Of a DNA stretch of 64,000 nucleotides, positions 43,673 through 52,526 are shown piece after piece. A model generated the notes under the pieces. The model was not told the DNA's origin and made no database searches. It worked only from the letters and a program-made list of their open reading frames with translations. This DNA comes from G963665815 sp942492065 (GTDB taxonomy: Bacteria; Cloacimonadota; Cloacimonadia; Cloacimonadales; JAIOQZ01). Numbering within the stretch: position 1 is the stretch's first letter; the number at the start of each line of letters is the position of its first letter. The stretch covers positions 682,001-746,000 of the forward strand of contig CALODV010000013.1 in NCBI GenBank assembly GCA_942492065.1, given 5' to 3'. The translations under genes were made by a program, and so were the position numbers.

Positions 43673-45604
43673 TTGAAAAACTACGTTTATGCCGGATTCT
43701 GGAGAAGGACATTAGCTGTTTTAATCAATATGGTTATTGCAATGATTTTTTATTTCATTTTTTTGAATTTAGATACATATATATCTATTGTTGGACAAAG
43801 ACCAATTCTGGTGGATGTCTTAAATATTGCCTCAATGTTCTTTTCATGTGTTGTGTCTGTTCTGATGCTGCGTTTTCTGGGAGCAGATATTGGAGGATTG
43901 ATTCTCAAGATGAGGGTTGTGAATGCTGAAACAGGCAATCACCAATCTGTAAAGAACTTGATTATCAGGTTTTTCATGCAGTACTTCAATTTCCTCAGTT
44001 TTGTTTCCATATTTTACGATTCCAGAAAGCAAGGTTGGCATGACAAGGTTTCTTCATCTCTGGTTGTAGTGAAGTCCGGCAATGAACAGGAATACAGAAT
44101 TGAGTTCCCAACATTTTCAACGGATAAGGATAGAAGATTCAACTTCTTGATTTATGTTTTCACAATACTATTTGTTCTCGCCAATACTGCATTTTTAACA
44201 ATCAGCCTGCATGAAGATCCTTTATTACCGGAAGCAGCCGCATGGATAGGTGAACACATGGAGAAAGAAGAAAATCCTGAGGATAATGGATATTACTATC
44301 TAATTGGTTTTGGAATGACTACTGATGAAAACCAGTTTGAGAATGGGTATCAAATAGTTCAGGAAATAAATAAAAAATCACTGGAAACTAGAGAAAAAGT
44401 AAGAAATAGACTTATGGGTAAAGATCTGCTTTCTCCCATTCAACCTCAACTACCTTTAAAAGCAGAGAAAAACTATCTCATTGAAGATAAAATGGCAGAT
44501 TATCTGTTAAATCTCGGTTTTAACGAAACTATTGTTGATACAGCAATGAAATATAAAACCGAACTGAAAGAGATTATGGACAATGTAAGATATTTAGATG
44601 CCCAGTTCAATAATCTGGCAAAGCATAAGTATTTTTCTGTCACCACTGGTTTTAATTATAATGAAGATGAACTTGATAGCTACACTATTCTTCTAAAGTA
44701 TATAAAACTGAAAATCATGGTTGGATTGAGTAATTTAACAGAATATGATTCATCATGTATTGAGGCACTGAATAGAGTTGATGAATTTGCTCGAAGTTTG
44801 CTCATGAGTATCGAAAACGAGACTCAGGCAATGTTTGTTAAAATTTTTCTTTTCTTTAAACCTCATGTTCTGAATATCCTTTTGGATAAATCTGAGAGTA
44901 CTTCAATGATAATTGATCAAATACTGAAAATGGATAATCTGCCTGAAGACTACATACAGTCCCAAAAACTGAATAAAAGAAACTTTAAGAATTCTATATC
45001 CCAAATACTTCTCTATCTTCCTGGGAAAAATGATATTTTCTTTCGTTCTTCATTTTATATGAATCCAGAAGAAATTTCAACATTTTATTCACGAGATTTC
45101 AAGCCTAACAAGTTTATTAACAGTGAGTATTTGTATTGCAGTTCATTAGGAAAGAAACAGGTTAAAGACGGTAAAGAGACAGAAATCTTTAATCCTGACC
45201 ACTTGTTGATTAAAAAAAATGTTTTTAATATCCTCAATAATCCGATCAGTGTTAGACGGCACGAAACAAGACTTATAGATACCACATTATTGTTATTAAA
45301 TGTAGATAGAGAGAAGAGTACTATTCACCTCCTGAAACTGAAAGCCATGATATACAGAGACCATGTAAAAGAAGAAAACATTCAGGAATTCCTGAACGCT
45401 CATGCTGATTCATTATATGATGTGCTTACAGGAGAACCAATGAAATGGAATTCTGATGAACAGGAAATCTACTTTGGTGAGAAATCAGAAACACCAGAGG
45501 AGTATGAAGCTTACCTTAAAATGGAACGTGATGAAAAGAAAAACAGACGTTTTAGAACATCGCGACATGAAAACCCGGATGCCTTGAAGCTATATTTTGA
45601 TTAG
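43673..45604 (+). CDS. Large RDD-domain membrane protein A
   Basis: A 643-residue protein starting at TTG (GGGAGG just upstream). It opens MKNYVYAGFWRRT, then the RDD domain (about 1-130): two helices (about 13-33 and 45-70), LILKMRVVNAETG, and WHDKVSSSLVVVKS. A third helix lies near 155-180, and the remaining 460 residues are soluble, mostly helical, ending in a motif near LTGEPMKWNSDEQEIYFGE shared with protein B. No catalytic motif was seen. It pairs with a paralogue ten bases downstream, so a heteromer is likely. Function unknown. Confidence 0.75.
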   Translation: MKNYVYAGFWRRTLAVLINMVIAMIFYFIFLNLDTYISIVGQRPILVDVLNIASMFFSCVVSVLMLRFLGADIGGLILKMRVVNAETGNHQSVKNLIIRFFMQYFNFLSFVSIFYDSRKQGWHDKVSSSLVVVKSGNEQEYRIEFPTFSTDKDRRFNFLIYVFTILFVLANTAFLTISLHEDPLLPEAAAWIGEHMEKEENPEDNGYYYLIGFGMTTDENQFENGYQIVQEINKKSLETREKVRNRLMGKDLLSPIQPQLPLKAEKNYLIEDKMADYLLNLGFNETIVDTAMKYKTELKEIMDNVRYLDAQFNNLAKHKYFSVTTGFNYNEDELDSYTILLKYIKLKIMVGLSNLTEYDSSCIEALNRVDEFARSLLMSIENETQAMFVKIFLFFKPHVLNILLDKSESTSMIIDQILKMDNLPEDYIQSQKLNKRNFKNSISQILLYLPGKNDIFFRSSFYMNPEEISTFYSRDFKPNKFINSEYLYCSSLGKKQVKDGKETEIFNPDHLLIKKNVFNILNNPISVRRHETRLIDTTLLLLNVDREKSTIHLLKLKAMIYRDHVKEENIQEFLNAHADSLYDVLTGEPMKWNSDEQEIYFGEKSETPEEYEAYLKMERDEKKNRRFRTSRHENPDALKLYFD

Positions 45605-45614
45605 GAAGGATATA

Positions 45615-47507
45615 ATGAAAAACTACGTTTATGCCGGATTCCGGGACAGATTTGTTATGGGACTGCTTGACCTCATTATTGTTCTCGGACTGATTTATGT
45701 TATTAAAACTCCGTTACATGTTAATTTCTTTTCCATATACTCGAAAGAACTGTCTCAGTTTTACACAGTCTGGTTTATCAGAGCAATACCGTTTCTGTAT
45801 TATATTGGAAACTGGAAATTGCTGGGTGGAACTCCTGCCAATATAGTAAGACAGGTCCGGATTCTGGATTGTGCAACAGGTGAAAAGCCTTCCCTTGTAA
45901 AGCTGTTTATCCGATTTACGGGAATGTTTGTATCAGCACCTCTACTTTTTTTCGGATACTTCCGAATGTTGTGGGATTCCCGTAAACAGACCTGGCATGA
46001 TAAGCTTGCCGGCACGGTTGCAGTAAGGAACAAAACTCACAAGAAAGCTGAAATCAGTGTTGATGATATTGATAGTATTACTACTGAAACAGGATTGCAA
46101 TTTCCCATTGGACCGTCCGAAAGAGATGCATCGATCTGGAAGGTCGGAAGATTTGTTACAGGGATCTCAGCCGTGCTGTTTGTTATGTTCTGCATCTACT
46201 GGTTCAGGGATGAACCGCTGTCTCCCGGAGCTAAGCAATGGCTGTCTGAGATAGACTTGGACGAAAGAGACATGCAGAATGAACTACTTTACCAACTTGT
46301 GGGGTTCGGTGCACCGGAAAGCATTCTGCCTATAGAATACACCAGAGATCTTATTAAGAGAAGTGATGACTTAATCTATCGCATTGAATACAATCGTGCT
46401 GCTGGAACAAACCATGACTTCGTCGGTGAATATATTAAGTCTAAGTTTTTATTATCAAATGACATAGATAAGTGGGGACTTCACTTTGATGACCACAAAA
46501 AACTTTTTGACTACTGCGCTGCTAATGAAGAGCATATATTGAATCTGAAAGAGAAATACAAGTTTCTTGATTCCAGGTATAAGAAGATATCCGACATGAG
46601 TGATTCTGCATCTTTCAGGAATCTGTTTTTACAGCATTACGCTTCTTATACTCCATTATGCATGGACTACCTTAATTACCAATACTTGAGAAATCATGTA
46701 AATGCAATTGATTATTTGAAAGGACATAAGACAGAATTTTTAAACAGAATCAACGATGATATTGAGCTACAGAAAACTCTACTTGCAAAATCACCGACTC
46801 TGATGTTCAGAATAACACTAACAATTGCTCTGTTAAAACAACTGAAAATGTATGATTTGTTACTTGAACAAGACAAGCAAGCAACTGAAGTACATGAAGC
46901 AATACAAAGTATTCCGTTCTTGAGTAAAGTTATGCTTAATATGGAAAAACCATTTAAAGATGAATTTTATACTCAGGTTGTATCTATCTCAACTCCCTTA
47001 AGCCATAGCAACTATATGTTTTCCAAAAAAATCAGAATCACAGAGGCAGAACTGGAAGACAGTTATAATCTGTATAGCAGACCAAATGAGAATGTGAATC
47101 ACCTGTATGAAGTTTTCAGTAAACTGACAGTTATGTCCAAAATGGATGGAAAAGAACTTTTCGATACAGTAGAATCATATCGTAAACCGAAATTGAATCC
47201 TATTAAGCTATTAAGAAATCCAACATATCTTCTTACAGAAATGCAGGAACAATTATACATGAAGTATTCTGTTGGGAGTCATGATATTAATGGATACATC
47301 ACCTTATTGAAATTGAAATCGCAGGTATATAATATGAAGATTCCTAGAAGTAAAATAGATGCTTTCCTTGAGGAAAATAAAGAAAAGCTGCATAATCCGT
47401 TCAGTAATGAAGCGATTCAATTCAATGCAGAAACAAATGAGATTTATTATACCGGACCTTACAAGGAAGAACAAAAAAATTACAGGAGCGTTATGCTCAC
47501 ATTTTAG
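45615..47507 (+). CDS. Large RDD-domain membrane protein B, paralogue of A
   Basis: A 630-residue paralogue of protein A. It begins MKNYVYAGFRDRF with GGAAGG upstream; its first 25 bases match those of protein A. RDD-type helices lie at about 13-30 and 46-66, with ANIVRQVRILDCATGEKPS and WHDKLAGTVAVRN in the RDD core. One further helix lies near 190, then a long soluble region ends in SNEAIQFNAETNEIYYTG, equivalent to the end of protein A. The stop of A and the ATG of B are ten bases apart, so they are one operon. Confidence 0.75.
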   Translation: MKNYVYAGFRDRFVMGLLDLIIVLGLIYVIKTPLHVNFFSIYSKELSQFYTVWFIRAIPFLYYIGNWKLLGGTPANIVRQVRILDCATGEKPSLVKLFIRFTGMFVSAPLLFFGYFRMLWDSRKQTWHDKLAGTVAVRNKTHKKAEISVDDIDSITTETGLQFPIGPSERDASIWKVGRFVTGISAVLFVMFCIYWFRDEPLSPGAKQWLSEIDLDERDMQNELLYQLVGFGAPESILPIEYTRDLIKRSDDLIYRIEYNRAAGTNHDFVGEYIKSKFLLSNDIDKWGLHFDDHKKLFDYCAANEEHILNLKEKYKFLDSRYKKISDMSDSASFRNLFLQHYASYTPLCMDYLNYQYLRNHVNAIDYLKGHKTEFLNRINDDIELQKTLLAKSPTLMFRITLTIALLKQLKMYDLLLEQDKQATEVHEAIQSIPFLSKVMLNMEKPFKDEFYTQVVSISTPLSHSNYMFSKKIRITEAELEDSYNLYSRPNENVNHLYEVFSKLTVMSKMDGKELFDTVESYRKPKLNPIKLLRNPTYLLTEMQEQLYMKYSVGSHDINGYITLLKLKSQVYNMKIPRSKIDAFLEENKEKLHNPFSNEAIQFNAETNEIYYTGPYKEEQKNYRSVMLTF

Positions 47508-47862
47508 TTGATTACAGCTTATGAGAATCAACTATCAGTTTAAAAGGCTTTTCGAATCACAACATTTTGTGTATCTTTAACTGTGCTCAAGTTTCAGATC
47601 TTGTTTTATCAGCATTACCAGCCACACCATTCGTATTTTTCTGGATGTGTTCCTTCGGAAACATCTACGGGTTTTCAACCATTCCGAAGGTGATCTGCAT
47701 GGAATCCTGCAATCATGTTATTCAAGATAATCATGGTTCAGATATTCTTTCAGACAACTTGCCGGTTGTTTCTATGCGTCTGCCATTACCTGCAATAATT
47801 TATTTGACAATAAAGAATATTTTTCATATTTTATTATAGATAATAATCTTATGGAGACGTAA
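47508..47862. other. Non-coding region with a dispersed hairpin
   Basis: No supported gene. A frame at 47567-47839 is open but has no ribosome binding site and runs through the repeat. It holds one unit of the 35-bp hairpin family at 47640-47671 and the flanking TTTTCAACCATTCCGAAGG. GGAG at its end serves the gene at 47863. Confidence 0.6.
47640..47671. repeat. 35-bp hairpin family, third unit
   Basis: CTGGATGTGTTCCTTCGGAA then ACATCTACG. Relative to the units at 6194-6262, TTTC/GAAA is replaced by TTCC/GGAA, a paired change that keeps the stem. Confidence 0.75.
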
Positions 47863-48522
47863 ATGAACAATCATACAATCGAGTTCAAATATAATGATAT
47901 GATTAAAGACATCATCAGTACGGAAGAAGGTATAAATGATGCTGACAAGATAACTAAAATAATATTGAAGTACAGTCAGCTTATTGAGTACCAGCAGAGT
48001 ATTGAATCCCAGACAAGAAAACTTTCCAAAAAGGTCAGAGACCTTTCCAGAATGGCATTTACCGATCCAAACATTAATATGCACAACAGGAACTATCTTG
48101 AACATAAACTGGATGTCCTGCTGGAAGAACTCGACAATGACGGTCCTCTGTTCAGCCTGATGATCTTTGATGTATCCTCTGCCTATAACAGTCTGGATGC
48201 AGATGAATTCAGGTTCATCAACAAAAACATTTCAACTAACCTCTCCATGCAGTCCAGAGACATTGATATTGTCAGTACCCTGGATGTCTCTTTATTCGCT
48301 CTCATTACATTCACAATCGAAGAAAACTCGCTGAAAGGCTACGCCAACAGATGCAGGAATATTATCTCTAATACTCTTAAAGATTTCATGGACACTGAAG
48401 GTGATATTGCCAATAGTATTTTCTTTGGTTTCACCGTTTCAAGATACTCAGATACTACCGCTTCGCTTCTGGACAGGGTTATTAACGAAACCCAGAAGGA
48501 AAAAATCAAAGCAAAAGCATAA
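47863..48522 (+). CDS. Degenerate GGDEF-like protein
   Basis: A 219-residue protein. Residues 1-60 form a coiled coil (KYSQLIEYQQSIESQTRKLSKKVRDL). Then a GGDEF-like fold is suggested by AFTDPNINMHNRNYLEHKL (in place of DPLTGLYNRR), LFSLMIFDVSSAYNS, and SRDIDIVSTLDVSLFALITF, where the GGDEF loop is STLDV. The catalytic signature is gone, so it cannot make c-di-GMP as written and may bind a ligand or a partner. GGAG precedes the ATG. It is convergent with the DUF3667-like gene. Confidence 0.68.
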   Translation: MNNHTIEFKYNDMIKDIISTEEGINDADKITKIILKYSQLIEYQQSIESQTRKLSKKVRDLSRMAFTDPNINMHNRNYLEHKLDVLLEELDNDGPLFSLMIFDVSSAYNSLDADEFRFINKNISTNLSMQSRDIDIVSTLDVSLFALITFTIEENSLKGYANRCRNIISNTLKDFMDTEGDIANSIFFGFTVSRYSDTTASLLDRVINETQKEKIKAKA

Positions 48523-48539
48523 GTATTGTTCCAACAGCA

Positions 48540-49295
48540 TTAACTGAGTAATACATCTATCCCGATAATAATAATGACAGTAAATACTATCAGGAAAAAA
48601 CATAAAGAGTATGTCAGCAGGATTTTCAGTGTCCTCAAGATTATATTTCCCGAATTGAAAAACTGAGCATAAGCGAAAAGCGAATACAGCAGTGAAAGCA
48701 ACATAGGTAAAAACTGTAGCCAGATGTTTTCAGGCTCTTCGGCTGCATAAATTATTGTGAACAACACGAAAATAAAGATCTGCTGTGCTATTGCGTATAT
48801 ATTGAATACCAGATGTTCAAAGTAGTTATAACCTGATTTAAAAAAGACCATTCTCGATGAAAAAGCCAATATTGGACTTACCAGTAATGTTGAATAAGCA
48901 AAGTTTTTTCCGAACCAGCTCAAAATCCTGAAGCTGCTGCTAAGAGCATTACCGTCATCCTGCAATCCGCCGATTATTCCACTTAATGCATCCCCGAAAA
49001 TCGTTCTTCGCCCGATTATAAGTGATAAAATGACATATATCGCCGATGCCAGAAACAGGTATGTAACAGGTTTCGTGTACTTAATCCTCTTACCCTCAAG
49101 GTAGTTTCGTACGGCAGCACCTGGACGATAACACATTTCCCTGAATGTAAACGGGAATCCTCGATTAATCGCCAAAGCTGTTGATGAGAAATCCGACAGA
49201 AAATGCCTGAAACTGATTCTGCTGATTTTTTTTGACTGACCGCAATTATTACAGAAATTACCTTCAAACTCGCTGTTACAATTCTTACAAATCAT
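48540..49295 (-). CDS. DUF3667-like membrane protein with zinc ribbon
   Basis: A 251-residue membrane protein. The N-terminus MICKNCNSEFEGNFCNNCGQ is a double CxxC zinc ribbon, followed by a short soluble region (FTFREMCYRPGAAVRNYLEGKRIKYTKPVTYLF) and five hydrophobic helices, as in DUF3667 proteins. The reaction is unknown. ATG at 49295 has GGAT upstream and starts exactly at the ribbon; the longer frame from 49358 is rejected. It is followed by the convergent GGDEF-like gene. Confidence 0.78.
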   Translation of the reverse strand: MICKNCNSEFEGNFCNNCGQSKKISRISFRHFLSDFSSTALAINRGFPFTFREMCYRPGAAVRNYLEGKRIKYTKPVTYLFLASAIYVILSLIIGRRTIFGDALSGIIGGLQDDGNALSSSFRILSWFGKNFAYSTLLVSPILAFSSRMVFFKSGYNYFEHLVFNIYAIAQQIFIFVLFTIIYAAEEPENIWLQFLPMLLSLLYSLFAYAQFFNSGNIILRTLKILLTYSLCFFLIVFTVIIIIGIDVLLS

Positions 49296-49463
49296 GTTAT
49301 CCTTACCTGTATTTAATACCAGTCTTGATATATGAAACAGCTCAAAGATTGTCAACAAGATTTAGTTTGGCATCTATCTCCTTCATTTACTGTGTGTGAA
49401 AACGAAAGTTATCTTATAGTTTATGGCAATTTTTGTCGTTTCTTTTGTTCACAACATATTCCC

Positions 49464-49550
49464 TTTCCCGACTTTATCGGGACTCAGGGAGCTTTTAAGC
49501 CATAGCATATCAATTTGTTAAGTTGATTGAGTCCCGAATAATCGGGAAAA
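49464..49550. repeat. GAGTCCCGA mini-hairpins, copies 2 and 3
   Basis: Two copies in opposite orientation, 49464-49485 and 49529-49550, about 45 bases apart, so together they also form a larger inverted repeat. Confidence 0.55.
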
Positions 49551-49604
49551 CCTGCGACGCAAGTTACTGAATATTTCGGAACATCTTACGTTTTTACACA
49601 CTAT

Positions 49605-49625
49605 GAGCAGAGTCGAAGGGATTAG
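49605..49625. repeat. GAGTCGAAGGG repeat, copy 2
   Basis: GAGCAGAGTCGAAGGGATTA; compare GAGCGGAGTCGAAGGGATTA at 43431-43450 (one difference). Confidence 0.6.
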
Positions 49626-49690
49626 TTTAAAATGAGTAAAATGACAAAATTATGTTTTTACAAGCACTGTGACCGTGGACGATTGGAATA

Positions 49691-49722
49691 AAGAAAAGCC
49701 TGTCAGATTCCTCCGGCAGGCT
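49691..49722 (-). terminator. Terminator after the solute-binding protein
   Basis: AGCCTG (49697-49702) pairs with CAGGCT (49717-49722), with additional inner pairs. On the minus strand TTTTCTTT follows. It is 24 bases after the stop at 49746. Confidence 0.75.
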
Positions 49723-49745
49723 GAGATATCGGTTGCATTTTTTGT

Positions 49746-50468
49746 TTAGTAAGGATATTGTGTATATCCAGATTTTTCATAAAGCTTTTTCAGCTCACCA
49801 CTCTTGATTAATTCTGCCATTCTTGTGTCCCAGATTTTAAGCAGTTCCTTACCGCGATCTGTTCCAACGAAAGCAACAAAGAGCTTCAGTTTGAGCAGTT
49901 CTTTAATTTCCACTTCACCTTTTAGTTCAGGGTTCTTATTAAGAGCATCTCCAATCTCAACTGAAGCATCAATGAGAACGTCAAAACGGTTATTCTTGAG
50001 CATTTTCAAACCGCTGACACGATTATCAATCTCTTGAAATTCAGGTTTGAAATCAAAGTATTCATCATATCCGTAGCCTCTCATCCAGGCGAGTCTCTTA
50101 TCTTTAAGAGAGCTGATACCCTGCCATCCCGGGCATTTTCCTTTGATGAAGCAGGCGGAAACTTTATCTGTATCAAAATGATGTTCCGGGAACACAGCAA
50201 AGTCTTCTTCATCTGCATAAGCTCCAACCCAGGCATCTTTCGACCCTGCTTCAACTTCATGGACCCCTCTTGCATAAGGAGCACTGCTGATATTGACTTT
50301 GACTCCAGCCGGTTCAAATACAAGCTTAACCAGATCCCAGTAAAGACCTGTTCCGTCAGCGTTGGTTGCACCATCCCATTCTTCACTTGTAATGTTTATT
50401 TCTGTCACTTGTGAAAGTAAGCTTATTGCAGTTAAAACTGCTAAAATCATTAACACAATCTTTTTCAT
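49746..50468 (-). CDS. Periplasmic solute-binding protein, family 3-like
   Basis: A 240-residue exported protein. Signal peptide MKKIVLMILAVLTAISLLSQ, then a type-II periplasmic-binding fold of the SBP_bac_3 kind: ITSEEWDGATNADGTGLYWDLVKLVFE, VNISSAPYARGVHEVEAG, LKDKRLAWMRGYGYDEYF, NNRFDVLIDASVE and a C-terminal helix LKKLYEKSGYTQYPY. Amino-acid-like ligands are common for this family, but no permease or ATPase gene is nearby, so it may be an orphan sensor. The ATG has GGAAG upstream. Confidence 0.75.
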   Translation of the reverse strand: MKKIVLMILAVLTAISLLSQVTEINITSEEWDGATNADGTGLYWDLVKLVFEPAGVKVNISSAPYARGVHEVEAGSKDAWVGAYADEEDFAVFPEHHFDTDKVSACFIKGKCPGWQGISSLKDKRLAWMRGYGYDEYFDFKPEFQEIDNRVSGLKMLKNNRFDVLIDASVEIGDALNKNPELKGEVEIKELLKLKLFVAFVGTDRGKELLKIWDTRMAELIKSGELKKLYEKSGYTQYPY

Positions 50469-50621
50469 AATACTTCCTTCAATGTATATTGTTAACTAAT
50501 TACGCTACATGTTAAATTTTGTGCAAGCAATTTTTGGCAGAATTTAAATTCAGTTGCGAATTCCGTTCAATGAAAGGTCTTGACATAAGGGTTTGCTTGT
50601 GAAAAACTAAGTACAAGCAAA

Positions 50622-50649
50622 AAGCCTGTCAGATTTCCCTGACAGGCTT
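50622..50649 (-). terminator. Terminator after the FG-GAP protein at 50722
   Basis: AAGCCTGTCAG and CTGACAGGCTT pair perfectly (11 bp) with a 6-base loop. On the minus strand T5 follows. It lies just outside the atpC-tail copy at 50645-50703. Confidence 0.85.
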
Positions 50650-50703
50650 CTTAACAATTTATGTATTAATGTTAGATTGTTTCTACATTAATTGACAATC
50701 TGG
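50645..50703. repeat. Copy of the atpC 3' end and its downstream DNA
   Basis: This 59-bp segment matches 59283-59344 with a 3-base gap and about two base changes. The part from 50675 on corresponds to the last codons of atpC (SINVETI and stop). It lies between a different terminator stem and the stop of the gene at 50722. Confidence 0.8.
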
Positions 50704-50721
50704 GGAGGCAAATATAAGGTA

Positions 50722-52308
50722 TTATTTCAACATTATCATTTTGTTTATCAGCGAGGACTTTTCTGTTTTGACTTTATAGAAATATACTCCGGAACCTACG
50801 TTCTTGTTGTTTTGGTCTGTTCCGTTCCATTTTATTGTATGATATCCGCTTTCTTGATTTTTATTTATCAACTGCTTAACCTTCTGCCCCTTAATATTAT
50901 ACACTTCAATACAAACATTGCCTTCTTCAGGAAGACTGTATGATATGGTTGTGGTGGGATTAAAGGGGTTAGGATAGTTACTGAGCTGTAAATCCATATA
51001 TGGTCTTGTATTATTCTGTGCTTCCTGTATTTCTACAATTGAGTAGGCTTGAATTGTTCTGGATGAATCGAGACTGTTAAAGGTCTGAAAAAAAATATCA
51101 TTATATCCATCACCATTGAAGTCAAAGACCTTTTGATTTGCAAAACCATGCTGGAAAGTTGTATCATCAATAATTGATAAGTCATAATTCAAGTCGAAAG
51201 AGGGACATCCTGAGTAAATTAACACTCCTGTACCTTCCATATATGTAAAGGTATTGATAATAAGGTCGCTGATACTATCATTATTTATATCAGAATGCAT
51301 AATATTAACGATATTCAAATCAGTCACGAGTGAATCACAATTATCGAAAGAGGAATTACTATTTCCCCAGAGAATTTTCAATTCTGTACGACCTGTTTTA
51401 ACAACCAGATCATCGAAGCCATCTGCATTGTAATCACCTCCCATTTCAAACAGGTTCTCTATGACATCAGGAGATGAACCATTTTCAGTGAAAGTTTGAT
51501 CCAGCTGAGAATCCATATTTACTCCACCTTCATAGAAGTAAATCTCCTGAGAATCACCGGAACCAAATTTTAGTAAAGCGAGATCATCAAAATTATCTCC
51601 GTTAAAATCACCTGTTGTAATATTTAAACCTAAGTAGCTGCAGTCGCTGCCTTGGACATGAAAATCATTGATTGTGTCAAAGCTGCTTGATCCAAAAAAT
51701 ATTTCTGCCTGGCCATAAAGCCACCCGTCGGGTCCATTTGAACTGACAACCAGATCACTTATTCCATCGTTGTTGAAATCACCACTGCAGTTTACACAAT
51801 AACCGAATACCAAATACCAGGCATCGTCAATATAATCTCTTCCATAAAGTGTAACGTCAGGGATTGTGTCAAAATCAGTTCCACCCCAGTATATATCTAC
51901 TTTACCTTCGCAGTATATCTGATAATAAGGGTCTGTATAATAAGGTGATGAAATTACCAGATCGTCAAAGCCATCCCCGTTCAAGTCTCCATCAGAACAC
52001 ACCCAGTAACCGAATTGCTCTTCGGAATCAGATGAAATCATTACATAATCCACCAATGTATCAGGATGTTCTCCACCAAGGTATATTTTCACTTCGCCAA
52101 CAGGCGTATAAAGCTGAGTAAAAAAACTTTTTACTGTTATCAAATCACTATAGCCATCTCCGTTTAAATCACCTCCACCTCTCACATTACTGTTTATGCC
52201 ATACTCATAGTCAATATTTGCTTCAAAGAATTTGTATAATGAGTCCTGAGCCGATAAAATTGACAGGAAAGTTAACAAAATAAGACAAACTAAAATATGG
52301 TGTTTCAT
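50722..52308 (-). CDS. Exported FG-GAP/VCBS protein with sorting domain
   Basis: A 528-residue exported protein with signal peptide MKHHILVCLILLTFLSILSA, then seven propeller blades each with a GGDLNGDGYSDL- or DFNNDGISDLV-type Ca2+ loop and YFGSS or YWGGTD strands, as in FG-GAP integrin-like repeats. The C-terminus is FlgD-like (LSNYPNPFNPTTTISY, YNIKGQKV, VGSGVYFYK), ending KMIMLK. AGGA lies before the ATG. A long hairpin at 52326-52371 lies 18 bases upstream of the start. Likely surface-exposed; ligand unknown. Confidence 0.87.
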   Translation of the reverse strand: MKHHILVCLILLTFLSILSAQDSLYKFFEANIDYEYGINSNVRGGGDLNGDGYSDLITVKSFFTQLYTPVGEVKIYLGGEHPDTLVDYVMISSDSEEQFGYWVCSDGDLNGDGFDDLVISSPYYTDPYYQIYCEGKVDIYWGGTDFDTIPDVTLYGRDYIDDAWYLVFGYCVNCSGDFNNDGISDLVVSSNGPDGWLYGQAEIFFGSSSFDTINDFHVQGSDCSYLGLNITTGDFNGDNFDDLALLKFGSGDSQEIYFYEGGVNMDSQLDQTFTENGSSPDVIENLFEMGGDYNADGFDDLVVKTGRTELKILWGNSNSSFDNCDSLVTDLNIVNIMHSDINNDSISDLIINTFTYMEGTGVLIYSGCPSFDLNYDLSIIDDTTFQHGFANQKVFDFNGDGYNDIFFQTFNSLDSSRTIQAYSIVEIQEAQNNTRPYMDLQLSNYPNPFNPTTTISYSLPEEGNVCIEVYNIKGQKVKQLINKNQESGYHTIKWNGTDQNNKNVGSGVYFYKVKTEKSSLINKMIMLK

Positions 52309-52325
52309 AAGAATATCCTTTTGTT

Positions 52326-52371
52326 ATCTCACACCATCCGAAAGATTATATCCTTCGGAATGGTGTGAGAT
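52326..52371. promoter_or_regulatory. Long hairpin upstream of the FG-GAP gene
   Basis: ATCTCACACCAT (52326-52337) pairs with ATGGTGTGAGAT (52360-52371), 12 bp perfect, with inner CCGAA/TTCGG. It lies directly upstream of the ribosome binding site of the gene starting at 52308 and downstream of the gene ending at 52527. It could be a terminator lacking a T run, a 5'-leader structure, or a REP-like element. Confidence 0.6.
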
Positions 52372-52478
52372 ATATTTATTTATTATTGTTAAACCTCAGT
52401 GCTATTAGCAGAATGGGCGTAGCATTTTCCAATTGGTTTTGCAAACCCCAAATCGAATAAATTCGATAGGGAACAGTA

Positions 52479-52524
52479 TTTTCCAACCATTGCGGAGGTC
52501 TTAAGACCATGCGCAAGGGGAAAA
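52479..52524. repeat. Family A repeat copy 3, diverged
   Basis: TTTTCCAACCATTGCGG, then the palindrome GGTCTTAAGACC (52497-52508), then ATGCGCAAGGGGAAAA. It shares TTTTCCAACCATTGCG and CGCAAGGGGAAA with the blocks at 3500-3566 and 6166-6301 but in reverse orientation relative to the gene end. A second hairpin, ATCGAAT/ATTCGAT, lies just before it (52452-52467). Confidence 0.65.
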
Positions 52525-52526
52525 TA

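Larger units (their letters stand above)
49296..49690. other. Non-coding region with several short repeats
   Basis: No supported gene in about 400 bases. It contains mini-hairpins CCCGACTTTATCGGG at 49464-49485 and GAGTCCCGAATAATCGGG at 49529-49550, AGGGAGCTT at 49486-49494, and GAGCAGAGTCGAAGGGATTA at 49605-49625. The same elements lie in 43309-43452, so the two regions are related. Confidence 0.65.

Noticed and set aside
47567..47839. Open frame of about 90 codons
   Set aside because: No ribosome binding site; passes through a dispersed hairpin repeat; composition unlike neighbouring proteins.
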